From Phoronis australis (Eukaryota > Phoronida > Phoronidae), in assembly GCA_002633005.1 (NCBI GenBank), contig NMRA01000009.1, forward strand, positions 901,661 to 961,660: DNA of 60,000 bases, written 5' to 3'. The notes beneath the pieces were generated by a model. That model worked only from the letters and a program-made list of their open reading frames with translations. It had not been told where the DNA came from and did no database searches. Below, one piece after another: positions 1 to 12,500 of the stretch; position 1 is the first letter of the stretch; each line of letters starts with the position of its first letter. The position numbers and the translations under genes were made by a program.

Positions 1-14
1 TCGACAAATGAACG

Positions 15-192
15 AAACGACTTGGAATCGGTGGTTATAGCGGTGCCTGTAACGACTTGGAATCGTGGTTATAGCGGTACCCGTAACGGTTGGAATCATG
101 GTTGTAGCGGTGCGTGTAACGGTTGGAATCGTGGTTATAGCGGTGCCTGTAACGGTTGGAATCGTGGTTATAGCGGTGCCTGTAACGGCTAA
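15..192. repeat. 33-bp minisatellite
   Basis: About five to six copies of a 33-bp unit containing GGTTATAGCGGTGCCTGTAA. Because 33 is a multiple of three, the array gives an open frame with an 11-residue repeat, which is a by-product of the period rather than evidence of a gene. Confidence 0.9.
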
Positions 193-690
193 TTTTTGTG
201 ATTGTGTGACTTATATGTATTCATTTTCAAATGAGATGCGCACTATTAAGGCTGGGGGGCTAGAGCAATGGGCCTCACACTTATTTCAGTACTGCGCCGC
301 CCATGGAAACTCATCGAACTCATCACTTGTAAAAGCTGAAACCAAGAGGGCAGCGGTTGTGCCGGATAACCGCTCTTGCGTTTTGTCTCTCATGCACATC
401 ATAGTGAATAAGCAGACGACGACTATTAAAATTCCGTCATCACTGCAATACACACCTGTACGGCGCGTAAGGCAGAGGACATATGGGCAAAGGAACCACG
501 CAAAATGAGGCTACAGCGCAACCTGTGGTCACCAACCAAAAATAACAATTGCAGCGTATGAGCTCTATTCTAGCCTCGGTATGATTATATAAACTTATCA
601 CATGACACGATTTTTGTAACCGTTGCAAAATTAAATTAAAGCATAAGACACTCTCCACTCTCCGTATAGTGTACAACAGGATGCCCCAAA

Positions 691-966
691 GTAACCTCAA
701 CATCACTCAATCATACTAGGCCTTCTGGTGACCATTGAGCTGCCCCTAAGTAACCTCAACATCGCTCAATACTAGGCCTTAGGGTGACCATTGAGCTGCC
801 CCTAAGTAACCTCAACATCGCTCAATACTAGGCCTTATGGTGACCATTGAGCTGCCCCAAAGTAACCTGAACATCGCTCAATATAGGTCTTATGGTGACC
901 ATTGAGCTGCCCCTAAGTAACCTCAACATCGCTCAATACTAGGCCTTATGGTGACCATTGAGCTGC
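691..966. repeat. 56-bp minisatellite, five copies
   Basis: Five near-identical 56-bp units, each starting GTAACCTCAACATCGCTCAA and ending in GACCATTGAGCTGC. Differences between units are mostly single bases, so the array is young or homogenised. No gene surrounds it. Confidence 0.93.
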
Positions 967-2580
967 AGGGAAATTTCACAAGAAGTGCCAGGGAAGCTAG
1001 GTCTGTCGGAAGAAATGATTGTGTTTGTTGTCCGTAAGTGTTCTTTATTTCCTAGTTCACGTTGAGAAACTTACCAAATTCCTCAGCTAGGTATCGAAAA
1101 ATTGCTCGACTTTGCACAATAATCACGTCGTTCACCACTAGTTGAGGTAACTTTTGCCATAGAAACGCTGAAAATATTCAATACTACAATGTTTATAGAA
1201 ACCCAAGCCATCATTCTCTCAGACAAAACGGAAAGAGAGTTTCGTTTCACATCTCAGTGCAATTTAGTTCACTATTCGCGCCATTACACGTCTGGTCTGT
1301 TACGACACTCAAATTGGGTTATTTGTTTTCGAGATTATTTCATGCCGAAGAAAGCGGGGACCGTACTCCTCCAATAACACCCAGGCGCCAGAAACGAAAG
1401 CTTAATGGCGACCGGCATTTAGGCTTACGCGGGGACGGGGGACATTGTCCTATATTACAGCGAAATGATAAGACGGAGACATATCATCTAAACGATTGAT
1501 AAATTGAGACTGAAGAGACATTCTCGGCGAGAAAAGTAATTAAAGGAGCATGCCACCCAAAAAACAACCTAATTTGTATCAATTGAGTTCGAATAGTTCT
1601 ACTCCATAACGACACGTACGGTTGCGTTACGTGACACCTGACGGAGGTGTTGAAATTATCCACTGACGTCATCGGTTTCACACGCAGTCTGTTCAGCAGT
1701 TCACAACACGGGTTACTGGTGTCAGCTTATCGCTTGAAGTCATCGTTTAACACCAATAAATCATCAAACTTCGATGTAAAACCCTTGAAAATACACCGAG
1801 TTCTTATAAAAACGTGTTGTTTTATTTCGCTCTTACGGATTTATTGGTATTTGGACACACCGTAGCCTAGCTACAAAAGTTCGGCAGGCCAATAAGGTCG
1901 TAGCAGGAGTTTGGGGTTTGTTCCCGGAGATAATTTCGAAGTATTTTCCGTGCGATACAGACAGGAGAACCTATATCTGTGTTGTTTAGACTTGTGATTT
2001 TTTTAGTTCTAAACACAAAAGGCTTGTTATCCTGGCCAGTGGCTCGGAGCCCGATCAAGCCCGTCGCGGATGGCCTGATTGACTCCGCCGTTATCTCGGC
2101 CAGTGGCTCGGAAATTGATCAGACATCACGAACATAAACCAGCGAAAGTTCAGTGGAAACTAAACTTACAGTCAAGAAAATACTATACTAGTGAGCCAAA
2201 GTAATGTGCACGTGATTATGTTGGTGAATTACCCACGAAACTGCAAATCTACTAACTCGTCGGGGGCCGCGAATTAAGGTTCCGCTTTGGCCACAGCACC
2301 GTCAGGGCAGAAGTTGTACATTGACAATCGTTATTTGAGTAATGTAAATGTAAATAAAGATTCCCCTAACCTCTGGCCGTGGAATGCAAATCGAGTTGTT
2401 TCAGAACAGTTTCTGCCAGCAAACACTAAATTAGCATGAGCTCACACGGCCCGGTGTCCCGTCATTAGTTTTATTGCATCTAAAGCCGGTAACGCAGTGA
2501 TTTATTCATTGCTGGCTTCTCAAATCATTTGCACTCACGAACACTCCAAAGGCATTACAAATTGCATCTAATGAGACGGA
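967..2580. other. no gene recognised
   Basis: Only short unrelated open frames are present. A short duplicated phrase, GGCCAGTGGCTCGGA, occurs at about 2035 and 2099. I see no exon with recognisable protein similarity. Confidence 0.5.
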
Positions 2581-2592
2581 CTTTGTTTCAGT

Positions 2593-2755
2593 TTTATATA
2601 AGTACTGGTTAGGGTGAGAATAATTCATTTTGAAACATTGCGCTCAGTAATAAACGCCAACAATGGCAACTCGCAATCCCGACTTAGGACGAGCTAGAGC
2701 TCATCAGTCACGACTTCGCAGGTGGATCAGACTATCAATTCGAACAGGAATACAG
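2593..2755 (+). promoter_or_regulatory. TATA-like box with short downstream ATG frame
   Basis: TTTATATAAG at about 2593 is followed ~70 bp later by AACAATGGCAACTCGC, a good start context. The frame opened at 2663 runs only 31 codons, to about 2758, and is arginine-rich. Overlapping frames downstream are broken. This could be the 5' end of an unidentified gene or a decayed mobile-element promoter; the function is unknown. Confidence 0.2.
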
Positions 2756-2959
2756 TGATGAAGAAATACTGGACAGGCGCCGTGAACATTAGCTCAGACA
2801 ACGGAACGTATTTGGTAATCTGGCATTCGTTAAGCATTGTCGACGTCTGCAGGCCACAGAGAAGGAGAGGTTTCACGGCCTCATACTTGCTTTTTACAGC
2901 GCACAATTCATTCTTCACTACCATGGGCCACTTCCTAAGAATTCGGACTCTCGAGTAAG

Positions 2960-5400
2960 TAAAAAAAACGATATACCCGCTTTCATCGCAGTTGCTTAGT
3001 TCGGACAAGCGGGAACGATGCACCGCAACATAGCGGCATTCACTCTGCATATGAACCACTGACGTCGCTAGCGTCGTTTCTCACCTTCCTCACAGGTTAA
3101 CGCGACACCTCTTGGCAAGGTAAGGTCGACCGTATGCGAGGCGATGTGGATATAGACCGATTAAGACAGCAAAAAAGACTAATTAAATCAGGTGGCATTC
3201 TCCTTTAAGAATTAAGTAGATGCGAGAAATCGAATCCACATCTGTACCTGTCCAGTGCTAGATTTAAACTGTGTGCCGGGGGGGGGGGCACCGGTCGATT
3301 CATTTTTGTTAGGGAAGCCACAAATTGCATCACGTATTGTCTAATATACGCATGACAACGAGCATTCCACCCTATTACTAAAAAGTCCGAAAAAAAATTG
3401 ATATAGATCAGAATTTATAAAGATTTGTAAAATCAAAACGGCAACTTTTAGTGAATTCAAATCTTCGTCTTTCCAATGAACTCTCTCAGGCAAGGGATAC
3501 TGTAATCAAATGTTATTGCAATTTTCCGCTTTTTGTTGAAATTATACGTCATCTTATGTCAAGCCCTATATGCAGAGGGTTCAGGTTTCTGTCAACAATC
3601 GTCTCTGTGTCCTCTTTTCGAAATTACATATGATTTTAAATCAGTCTAGAAGTCCTCTCTCGGAGATCAACTAAGTACCCATTGACTTCCATAACCAACC
3701 TTTCCTATTTTGTATTGGGCATCCTTTTTTAACGCAAAGAATGAATAAAATACTCAAAGTTAAGAAAAATTACCCGAATTTACCTCTAACTGTTCTTCAA
3801 CAATTATTCGGAGCTTTTTCATCAAAAATGTTCCTGCGTTTCCTGCGTGAATGCACTTTTTCTATGTCATATTCCCACAAATCTGCGAGGCCAGTGACTC
3901 TCGGTGATTTACAACAAAATCACAAAAGTACCACAGTTCTTGCGCTTTCGTAACTCTGGCCAAATAAAATAATATTAAGAAGCCACCAAGATTCACGTTG
4001 AAATTACTAACAAAACTGTCGGTAAATATTGCAAATTGTATGCTTACGGTTTGTCACAAAACAGCTATAAAATCTTACTGTCATGTTTGTCAGCCAAAAG
4101 ACAGCGAGGACATGTTGGGTCAGCTAAAACTGCCTAACTCAGTGTATTCAAAAGGGTACCCCATGTAGCCATGCAGATGGTAATTCCTTTATGCGTAATG
4201 ATCGTGATATCAATGTAATTCGGGAGAACTGAGCGGTGCTGGCGGTTAGGCTATTAATGTTTCAATATCAGTCACATGGAAGTAAGTTAAGTTCAAGTTA
4301 ATTCTAGGTCATTGTCTTCTCGAAAAAAAATTGTTAGAAATCTTGAGAATTATTTCTTAGTAAACTGTGTTTTAACATGTTCGAGATCAGGCTTTAGCGA
4401 ACATGTCAATGCATTTGTAAAAACACCTCTAAGCAGGTATTGTGCTCTCTTCCACCTCTATGATCTTAGATAAATCTGTCCGATTATATACGGATGCGTA
4501 AAATCATATTTTATTCACCATTATTTGGCTTGTCTTAATTGTGGACTTCAATGTGGTAACCTTATTCAGAAGGTCCATCGTGCATTAAGTTTTGTGTATA
4601 ATGACTATCCGTCTTCTTGCCCATTTCTACTGAACTCGACCAAGCGTATACCAACCGTGTACGTTAGATGTAAAAACATATGAATAGAATATCAACAGCC
4701 TTGGTCCAAGTATTTTCGGAAACTTTTTGGAGATTAAAATCCAACGTCACGATCAATGAAATGAGAGATCTCTTGTGACACCATAAAAGACACAACCGAA
4801 CTGAAACCGATTTCGTAGCCAAAATAAACTGAAGGATGGACTGCCCAACTTCACTGAGCAAAAATCAGCTGCACTAGTACACGCAGAAATCCCATTGTCG
4901 TAATAGTTGTAATAGTCCTAGTGGTAGGCCCAGTAGTAATAGTAGTCGTAGTCGTGAGAAAGCCAAGTTTGGGTGCAGACACATTTTTCAGGGGACATTT
5001 CCCCAAATAAAGGGCACAGGGATTTGTACACAGTGGTTGTTCAAAGACGCAGTTGTTCTGATCATCGATTTCTGTTAACTTCCATTCTTGACTTACATGA
5101 TTTCATTTTTTCCCATACGTCATCTCCGTAGTGATCAATTCTTTCATCGATGTAAGGAATGTTGGCCAAGGCGAAAAGGTAGCGAGAACTTTCGGCTCTT
5201 CCACGAAAATTAAAATATGTCAGTTTATAACCAGACATGTTTGCTGACCAGTGCCCTTTGTCTGGTATTATTTTACTTGAGGCTCACGCTCCGATAACCG
5301 CGGTGACCTAGCGAATACTCAATAGAGGAGATTTGTATTCTATTTATTTTAGGGGTTGAGACTGCAGTTATAGTGCGTGTGGTGATCCGTATCTCTGTCG
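2960..5400. other. no gene recognised
   Basis: AT-rich DNA without a supportable exon on either strand. Minor structure: a poly-G tract near 3280 bracketed by GTGCC and GGCAC, and an imperfect GTAATAGT-type simple repeat at 4895-4955. Confidence 0.5.
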
Positions 5401-5434
5401 ATCTAGGCAGCAGGGGCCATATAGGAACAGCGGG

Positions 5435-5453
5435 CAGGGGGGGGGGGGGGGGN
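5435..5453. other. poly-G tract ending in an ambiguous base (N)
   Basis: A run of about 16 G is followed by an N at 5453 and then a T-rich stretch. This is the only ambiguous base noticed in the window and marks a point of poor sequence or assembly confidence. Confidence 0.9.
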
Positions 5454-5464
5454 TTGTTTTTTTT

Positions 5465-6018
5465 GCGCCCATGGTTGTATCTCCCAAACCGTTTGCAGGA
5501 TCTTTACTAAATTTAGCAAGTGTATTGATGTGATGTTGACAACGGACGATGACGACTTTAGGATGATTCTGACTACCGGTATGCCTCTAGTGGCAATTTT
5601 AGTATTTGCCTCTAGTGGCAATTTATAGTATTTTACATTGACCTCTGTATTTTCATAGGTCTTCAGGTGTATACTTTGTGTTACTTCGTGACTATGAAGG
5701 AAAAGTTCCAAGTAGAAATTTGTTTCTGGCATTCTAATGCTATGCTAATCTCGTATGTTGGTAAATTTGTTTTTATTCTATGTTTCTGTGGTGCTTTAAG
5801 CAACTGGTGTATAGGATGTGCTTGTATTATGAAGATTACTCACATTTTGCCCCTAGCCTATTGAGGAGACAATGACCATGCCTTTCCATTTTGCTAAGTA
5901 CAACAGACTACATATATGCTCTCTACTGGCCACTTTGTGGTACCAATAAACAACCCTAGAAGGATACCGTATGCGGTGCAATTGTGGGCGCATTTCAACG
6001 CTCTGCGTTGCTCTTGTG
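5465..6018 (+). repeat. CCTAGTGGC-box repeat, copy 1 (5'-truncated, interrupted)
   Basis: It opens inside the family consensus at GCGCCCATGGTTGTATCTCC and continues with the GGATCTTTACTAAATTTAGC and CTAGTGGCAATTTT modules to about 5660. Non-family sequence follows, then the family tail resumes at about 5925 (GCGGTGCAATTGTGGGCGCA) and ends near 6018. The other copies show what is missing. Confidence 0.75.
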
Positions 6019-6123
6019 TATAATGGTGGTCCTATAACTCTGGCCTGTATTAGTGTATAATGGTGGTCCTTTAACCCTGGCCTGTATTAGTGTAAAATGG
6101 TGGTCCTATAACTCTGGCCTGTA
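6014..6123. repeat. ~37-bp tandem repeat, three copies
   Basis: Three copies of a unit containing ATAATGGTGGTCCTATAACT followed by CTGGCCTGTATTA. It lies between two copies of the CCTAGTGGC-box family. Confidence 0.8.
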
Positions 6124-6126
6124 CTC

Positions 6127-6181
6127 ATGGGCGGCGCAACGGCACCATAGGGGGCTGGGGAGGCTATAGCCTCCACTTTTT
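6127..6181 (-). repeat. GC-rich hairpin short repeat, copy 1
   Basis: About 55 bp holding ATGGGCGGCGC, CACCATAGGGGGCT, then the inverted pair GAGGCTATAGCCTC and a T run. It matches copies at 7331, 24530 and 29150. The centre folds as a short stem (GAGGCTATAGCCTC is self-complementary). Orientation is opposite to the 24530 copy. Confidence 0.7.
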
Positions 6182-6184
6182 TAA

Positions 6185-7300
6185 GCGCCCACATTTTCAT
6201 ATGCGGACGCATTATGCCGTCATCTGCGTCTGTCTTTGACATACGTTCATGAAATTTGTCACATGTTTCTTTTATGGATAGGACGACATGAGCGAACTTT
6301 CGGATGGATCCGACCACTGATGTGCCCCCTAGTGGCAATTTTAGTTTTTTACGCTTACCTCTATATGTTCAAAGGTCCTCAACATACTTTCATAAAATTT
6401 GGAATATAGCATCTATTAGCTATCCTTCCGTTTTCGGATGCATTCGACGAAGTTTGTGCCACTTAGTGACCATTTTTGCTGTTTTCGAATCTTTTTTTGG
6501 TGTCCACACCTCTATCAACCAAACCGCTCTAAGTATGATTGTGAAAATTGGCATGTATGTTTTTACTATAAAGAGGATGAATGACAATGATTTTCCGACG
6601 ATTTCGTCTACTGTGGCGCTTCCTAGTGACAGTTTTGTTTTGTTTTGTGGCCATGCCTGTATCTCCTAAACCGTTGGCAGGATCTTTACTAAATTTAGCA
6701 AGTATATTTATATGATGTTGACAATAGATAACGACGACATTCGGACGCATCTGACTACTGGTGTGACCCCTAGTGGCAATTTCAACTTTTTACGTTTTCC
6801 TCTGTATCTTCAAAGGTCGTCAACATATTTTCATAAAATTTGGCATCCACCCCTCAATCAACCAAACTATTCTAAGGATGATTTTGAAAATCGGCGTGTA
6901 TGTTCTCAATGTGAAGAAGGCGGTTGCCTTTTAGGAGTTCGACTACTGTGGCACCTCCTAGTGAAAGTTTTGTTTTGTTTTGCGCCCATAGCTGCATCTC
7001 GTAACACACTGCATGATCTTCACCAAATTTAGTAATTGTATTTATATGAAGCTGACAACAGACGACGTCTTTCAGGCCAATCCAATGAATGCTGTGCCCC
7101 TGAAGTTCCTTGACAGATTTTTGTGATATTTGGTAAATAGCTTTCTCTTAAAGAAGCGATGGCATTTTTGCGTTTTCAGTTGGATTGGATGTTTTTGCGC
7201 CATCTAGTGGCTATTTTTACGAAACAAACAACCTTAGAAGCACACCATTTGCGGTGCATTCTTGGGTGCATTTCAACATTCCATGTTGCTCTTGTTCAGT
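6185..7300 (+). repeat. CCTAGTGGC-box repeat, copy 2
   Basis: It begins with GCGCCCACATTTTCATATGC and ends in the family tail (GCGGTGCATTCTTGGGTGCA, then CATTTCAACATTCCATGTTG). Between them run ~148-bp modules, each holding a CCTAGTGGC-like box. The open frames here are short and unrelated to known proteins, so this is non-coding or long-dead mobile DNA. Confidence 0.85.
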
Positions 7301-7330
7301 GCTCCGACGTCCATGGTCTATGGTTGGTGC

Positions 7331-7390
7331 ACCACAGGGGAGCTTGGAGCTACAGACCCTACTTTTTTAGTGCTGCACCACCCCTGGTAC
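7331..7390 (-). repeat. GC-rich hairpin short repeat, copy 4
   Basis: A diverged copy of the 24530 hairpin repeat, read in the same orientation as copy 1: GCACCACAGGGGAGCTTGGA, then a T run, then TAGTGCTGCACCACCCCTGG. It lies just outside the end of the neighbouring CCTAGTGGC-box element. Confidence 0.55.
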
Positions 7391-7399
7391 TAGTACATC

Positions 7400-9510
7400 A
7401 TAGTGATCCTGCTTTTCGGGGTGTAATTTATCTGGAAGTCAAACCTACTGAACTTAAAGTCTAAATTCTTTAAATTGTTTTGATATTGCTATAGGCTAAC
7501 TTATGTCATCAGTCATGGATCATAGTCAACAGATTTGCATCTGATATTTTTAAAATTCTCAGCAGAGGCAACAACACTTTGTGTGGTAATGCCAGGTTCC
7601 GTTTAGTGTCTTTGGACTGGTATTCATTTTATAGCCTAGCAGTGCATGGCAAGACTGGAACGTCTTACTTTAGTAGAATTTGTGATGCTGTGAGTTATTT
7701 TGACAATTTTTCAGGAAATTCCAAAGTTCAAGTTCTAATGAAACAAATCGTAGTCAGCAGACATATAACAAGCAAAACAGGCAGCACTGTTTTTGGTCCA
7801 CTAACCTTACTTGGCTAAGGTTGATGGTTTTGCCAACCGATGATTATTGCCAGCAGCTGGCGATAACCACAAAGCCCAACAAGTTCAGACTTTCTTTTCA
7901 ATAAACTTTGTCCTTTTTCATGTTTTTTATCATTTACTCATTTAATCTAGTTAAATTCAACTCTATTACCAGTGCAATTTACTTGGCCATTTGTTAAAAA
8001 TTGTTTGTTGGCAGCCATGTTTTTTATATTATGGCCTAGGTCACTACTCATTTTGGTCACTTTGGCCTGTGATTTTCATGTTTACCTTTGACAAAACTCT
8101 GGAAGAGATACAATTGTAGTTTTGGCAGTATTTAGACTATTGTTTGCTGGTAACTGTTTCGATACAATGTTTGTTTAGGCTAGTAAATGTTATTTTTGCA
8201 ATCAAAAAGTAAATCAGATGATCGTTCCCATTACAGGCTCATCACCTGTACACCTACCATCAATAGTGACATTATAGCTTGTGCGTACACCTACCATCAC
8301 TAGTGACATTATAGCTTGTGCATTAACAATAAGAGTGGGTACCATAGTTCTTACCAGTCCAAACGCTGGAACAAAATGGCTAGGAATTCTTCAATTTGGA
8401 ACACAGCATGGCGGACAGGTGAAATTTCATTTCATTCTGATTTGAAGAATTTTTACCGTACTCAGGATCCAGGATTTTGAGTTAGGGGGGCCATAGCAGA
8501 GTATTAGTGAGGATTTTGCCTGTCAGGCACTCATACTGCCAAATGGAATCTAGAAGACTTTTAGGGGGGCATAACCCCTTGCCCCCCTCCCTTTAAATCT
8601 GCCACTGGTACTTTCGTCGGACCGTCCTGCTTGCGTGTATTCATAGACAATTAAAAGTATATTAGAGAAGCATCTTGAAACATTTATTTCCATATTTATA
8701 TGAGGCTTTATTGTATGATTTTCAGTGTTTTATTAGTTCTTTGTGACCATCACAAAATCAAGTTGTAACTGGTGTGGAGTGGCATAACTAAATAAATCAC
8801 TTAGAAATTTTGACACAAAATGTTGAATTTGAATGAAACAAATTGCATTTCATTTTGTCTACTTGCCCTAGGGTTTTGTACCTTGCATGGCCAGAATTAC
8901 AAATTGGGTCAAACTCACTGTTTTCATGCACTCAAAGGTTTTATGTCGAATACTCTCGATTGATTCTAAAATTTGTAAGAAATTTCACAGTTTAATTGAG
9001 TTTTTTCAATAATGATCACTTACATAGTGTCGACAATATTGACTAGGAACTTGATAGGGAAATGACACTGGACGAGAGTTGCAGTTATGTTATGTAGTAT
9101 TATGAAAGGTGGTAAATTGCCTGGACTAGATAAGATAGAATATACTTTTTTGATTATGATTTTGTAAAATCAAAAAAAACCTATTTGTAAATTATAGCCT
9201 TGGTTTTTAAAATTTAATGGAATCTGAGCTAAGGCCCGTTTCAAAATTCTGAAACATTGTTTTTGGATTCAAAGGGTAATTAACATTTTAGTGTTTTTAA
9301 GAAATTATTGCATTTCAAAGAAACTACGCTCTGAAGTTACTTTTGGGGAAAATTTGCAAAATGATGAAACCAGATTGCATGAGAAAATCTCAGTCATTTG
9401 TCTCTTTGTATTCTCTATTCTTATTTCTATCCAGAAATGTATACTATTCTAGGTTTTACACCAGTTAATTTTTGACTTGCTATAAAGGAAATGTTACAAC
9501 TTATTTTCAG
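7400..9510. other. no exon recognised upstream of the arrestin-like gene
   Basis: About 2 kb of AT-rich sequence. It probably contains promoter or 5' UTR exons of the arrestin-like gene, because the first coding exon is preceded by a good splice acceptor, but I cannot place them. A 37-bp unit is duplicated at 8248-8321. Confidence 0.4.
8248..8321. repeat. 37-bp direct duplication
   Basis: Two adjacent copies of a unit starting GTACACCTACCATCAATAGT and ending in ATTATAGCTTGTGC, differing by one base. Confidence 0.85.
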
Positions 9511-9526
9511 ACTGAAAGACAAGAGA

Positions 9527-12500
9527 ATGTTTAAGTATTTCAAGAGACAGAAAGAAAAGTCGTACACTAAAGAAAACATTAATGAGTTCGATGTAACTAT
9601 TGATCGTGAAATCGTCTATGAAGAACTAAAAAATGAGGTAACACCTTAAATTTACCCTTGCTTAGAGTTTTATTTTTTTTTCAGCAATTACATAACTTTA
9701 TTTTGCCATTATGTGTCTTGTATCAACAGTTGAGTATGTTATTGCTAATGTGAAATGATAAGATAAAAGTCGAAAACATCCAGTTCAATTTTAACTCATT
9801 GTTTAACATTTCAGATTCTTAAAGCAGAACAGTATCATCCAACTGACCCCAAAAAGATGGAGGAATATTATCCTTCAATTAATGAAGAGCAAAATAAGGC
9901 ACTGATGGCATCTGTGGAGAAATACGTGTATTACCCTGGTGATACTATTCGAGGCAGTGTAACTTTGACACTTAGGAGTGACATTCCAGCAAAAATATTG
10001 AAGGTAAAGCTTGAAGAATGACAAAGCATTCAATTATGTTAGCCACATGCTGCCATTTGTTTGGCTTATAACACGCAGACCAGCCAACCACTACGGTGTT
10101 GGCGTAGGTTGTCACATACTGCCATTTCCTTGGCTTCGTATAACACGCAGACCAGCCAACCACTGCGGTGTTAGCATAGGTTGTCACATACTGCCATTTC
10201 CTTGGCTTCGTATGACACGCAGACCTGCCAACCACTACGGTGTTGGCGTAGGTTGTCACATACTGCCATTTCCTTGGCTTCATATAACACACAGACCTGC
10301 CAACCACTACGATGGCATAGAATTTGAAAACTGTATTGGGTTGGAGTTTTTATTTCTTATGTGTTTCAAAAATTATAGTGAATCTGATGATTTTTCTAGA
10401 AATTCTTGCAATATGCAAAGTGAATATTTCTCACCTTAACATTCCCAGGAAGTAGACTCCCCACGATCTGTTTGAAAGGTATTTTCTAGGAGTTTTTGCA
10501 TTCCATGCCTCTTTAAAGCGTGACAGATACCCACAGAAGAATTTTATTTTTGTATGTCGTCTCTGGACCTCAGTGTCATAGTTCACATTCAAAAGCATTT
10601 CACAAACACAATATAACTGAAGTGCCGGAGGAGAAAACCGAAAACACGTTCTTAAACCTCATCGTGTGGTCTATTTAAGGATTGAGTTTCAAGAAATTAC
10701 CAATATTTGCCAAATTAAATTTTTTGTCATTTTTATTAAATAAAACTCAGATGTCGTGAAATCTGTGAGAATGGGAGAAAAATTGTTTTCCATTTGGTAG
10801 TGCATTTATGGAAAAAATTTTGTAGTGTTTGAAAACTACAAAATGATGGCCATAATCACCATCTTAACTGTAAATTTTATGTACATCGTAACGAATGCTC
10901 AGTGGTCATGTGCACATCCAAACTGAAGTTAGTGCATGACCTCTCAGGAAGAAAACGTGTTGTGGGCAAAACTTGAATGCCTCAACAAAATGGCTGCCTT
11001 ATCTGCCACATTACAGTGAATGCTTTTGAAGCTCTGCATAATGGTATTACCCATACGGTTCTACTGTATTGCCTTTATCTGAAATAATTCCTTTTTCTTA
11101 TCCTTTTTATGCGCCCACATATTTATATGTGGACGCATTATGCCGTCATCTCTGTCCGTCCGGGCAACGTCCGTCTGGGCAACGTCCGTCTGGCGTCCGG
11201 CGTCCGCTGCTCTGTCTCCAAAAGCGGTTGAAGTATGTTCGTGAAATTTTGCACGTATGTTCATTTTAGGGATGGGACGGCATGAGCAAACTTTCGGATG
11301 GATCTGACTACCAGTGTGCCCCCTAGTGGCAATTTTAGTTGTTTACGTTTACCTCTATCTTCAAAGGTCTCAACATATTTTCACAAAATTTGATATATAG
11401 GCATCTATTAGTGAGATGACGGTATCCTCTCGTTTTCAGATGGGTTCGACGTAGTTTGCGCCACCTAGTGGCCATTTTTACTGTTTTCGAGTCTGTCCTT
11501 TAGCGTCCACTCCTCTATCAACCAAACCGCTCTAAGCATGATTGTGAAAATTGGCATATATGCTCTTACTATGAAGAGGACGGTTGACGATGATTTTCCG
11601 ATGACTTCGACTACTGTGGCACCTCCTAGTGGCAGTTTTTTTTTTGTACCCATGGCTATATCTTCTAAACCTTTTGCAGGATCTTTACTAAATTTAGTAA
11701 TTGCATTTATATGATGCTAACAATGGACGACGACGACTTTAGGACAGATCTGACTACTGGTGTGCCACCTAGTGGCAATTTAATTTGTTTACATTTACCT
11801 CTGTATCTTCAAAGGTCCTCAATGTATTTTCATAAAATTTGATGTGCAGGCTTCTGTTAGTGAGGTGACGCTACCTTTTCAGTTTTCAGGTGGATTCGAC
11901 CTAGTTTGTGTCACCTAGTGGCCATATTTACTGTTTTTGAGTTTGTGTTTTGGCGTCCACCTCTCTTTCAACCAAACCATTTCAGGATAATTGTGAAAAT
12001 TGGCATGTGTGTTGTTATTATGAAGTGGACAGGTGACGATGATTTTATGATGACTTCAACTATTGTGGCGCCTCCTAGTGTCAGTTTTTTTTTCACCCGT
12101 GGCTGTATCTCCTAAACCGTTTGCAGGATCTTTACTAAATTTAACAAGTGTGTTTATATGATGTTGACAACAGACGACGACGATTTTCAAATGGATCTGA
12201 CTACTGGTGTGTCTCCTGGGGGAATTTTAGTTTTGTGTTTACCTCTATTCCTTCAAAGGTCCTCAATGGATTTTCTTAAAATTTTCAATACGGGCATCTA
12301 TTGATGAGATGATGCTATCCTCCCATTTTCGGATGGAATCAAGGCATTTTGCGTCACCTGGTGGCCATTTTTGCTGTTTTTTAATCTGTTTTTTGCCGTC
12401 TATGCCTCTGTCAACCAAATTATTCTGAGGATGTTTTTGAAAGTTGGTGTATATGTTTTCAGTGTGAAGAGAACGGTTGACGATAATAACTTTGACTACT

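Noticed and set aside
9972-10439. Open frames on both strands with 24-residue repeats
   Set aside because: Caused by the 72-bp minisatellite in intron 2 of the arrestin-like gene.
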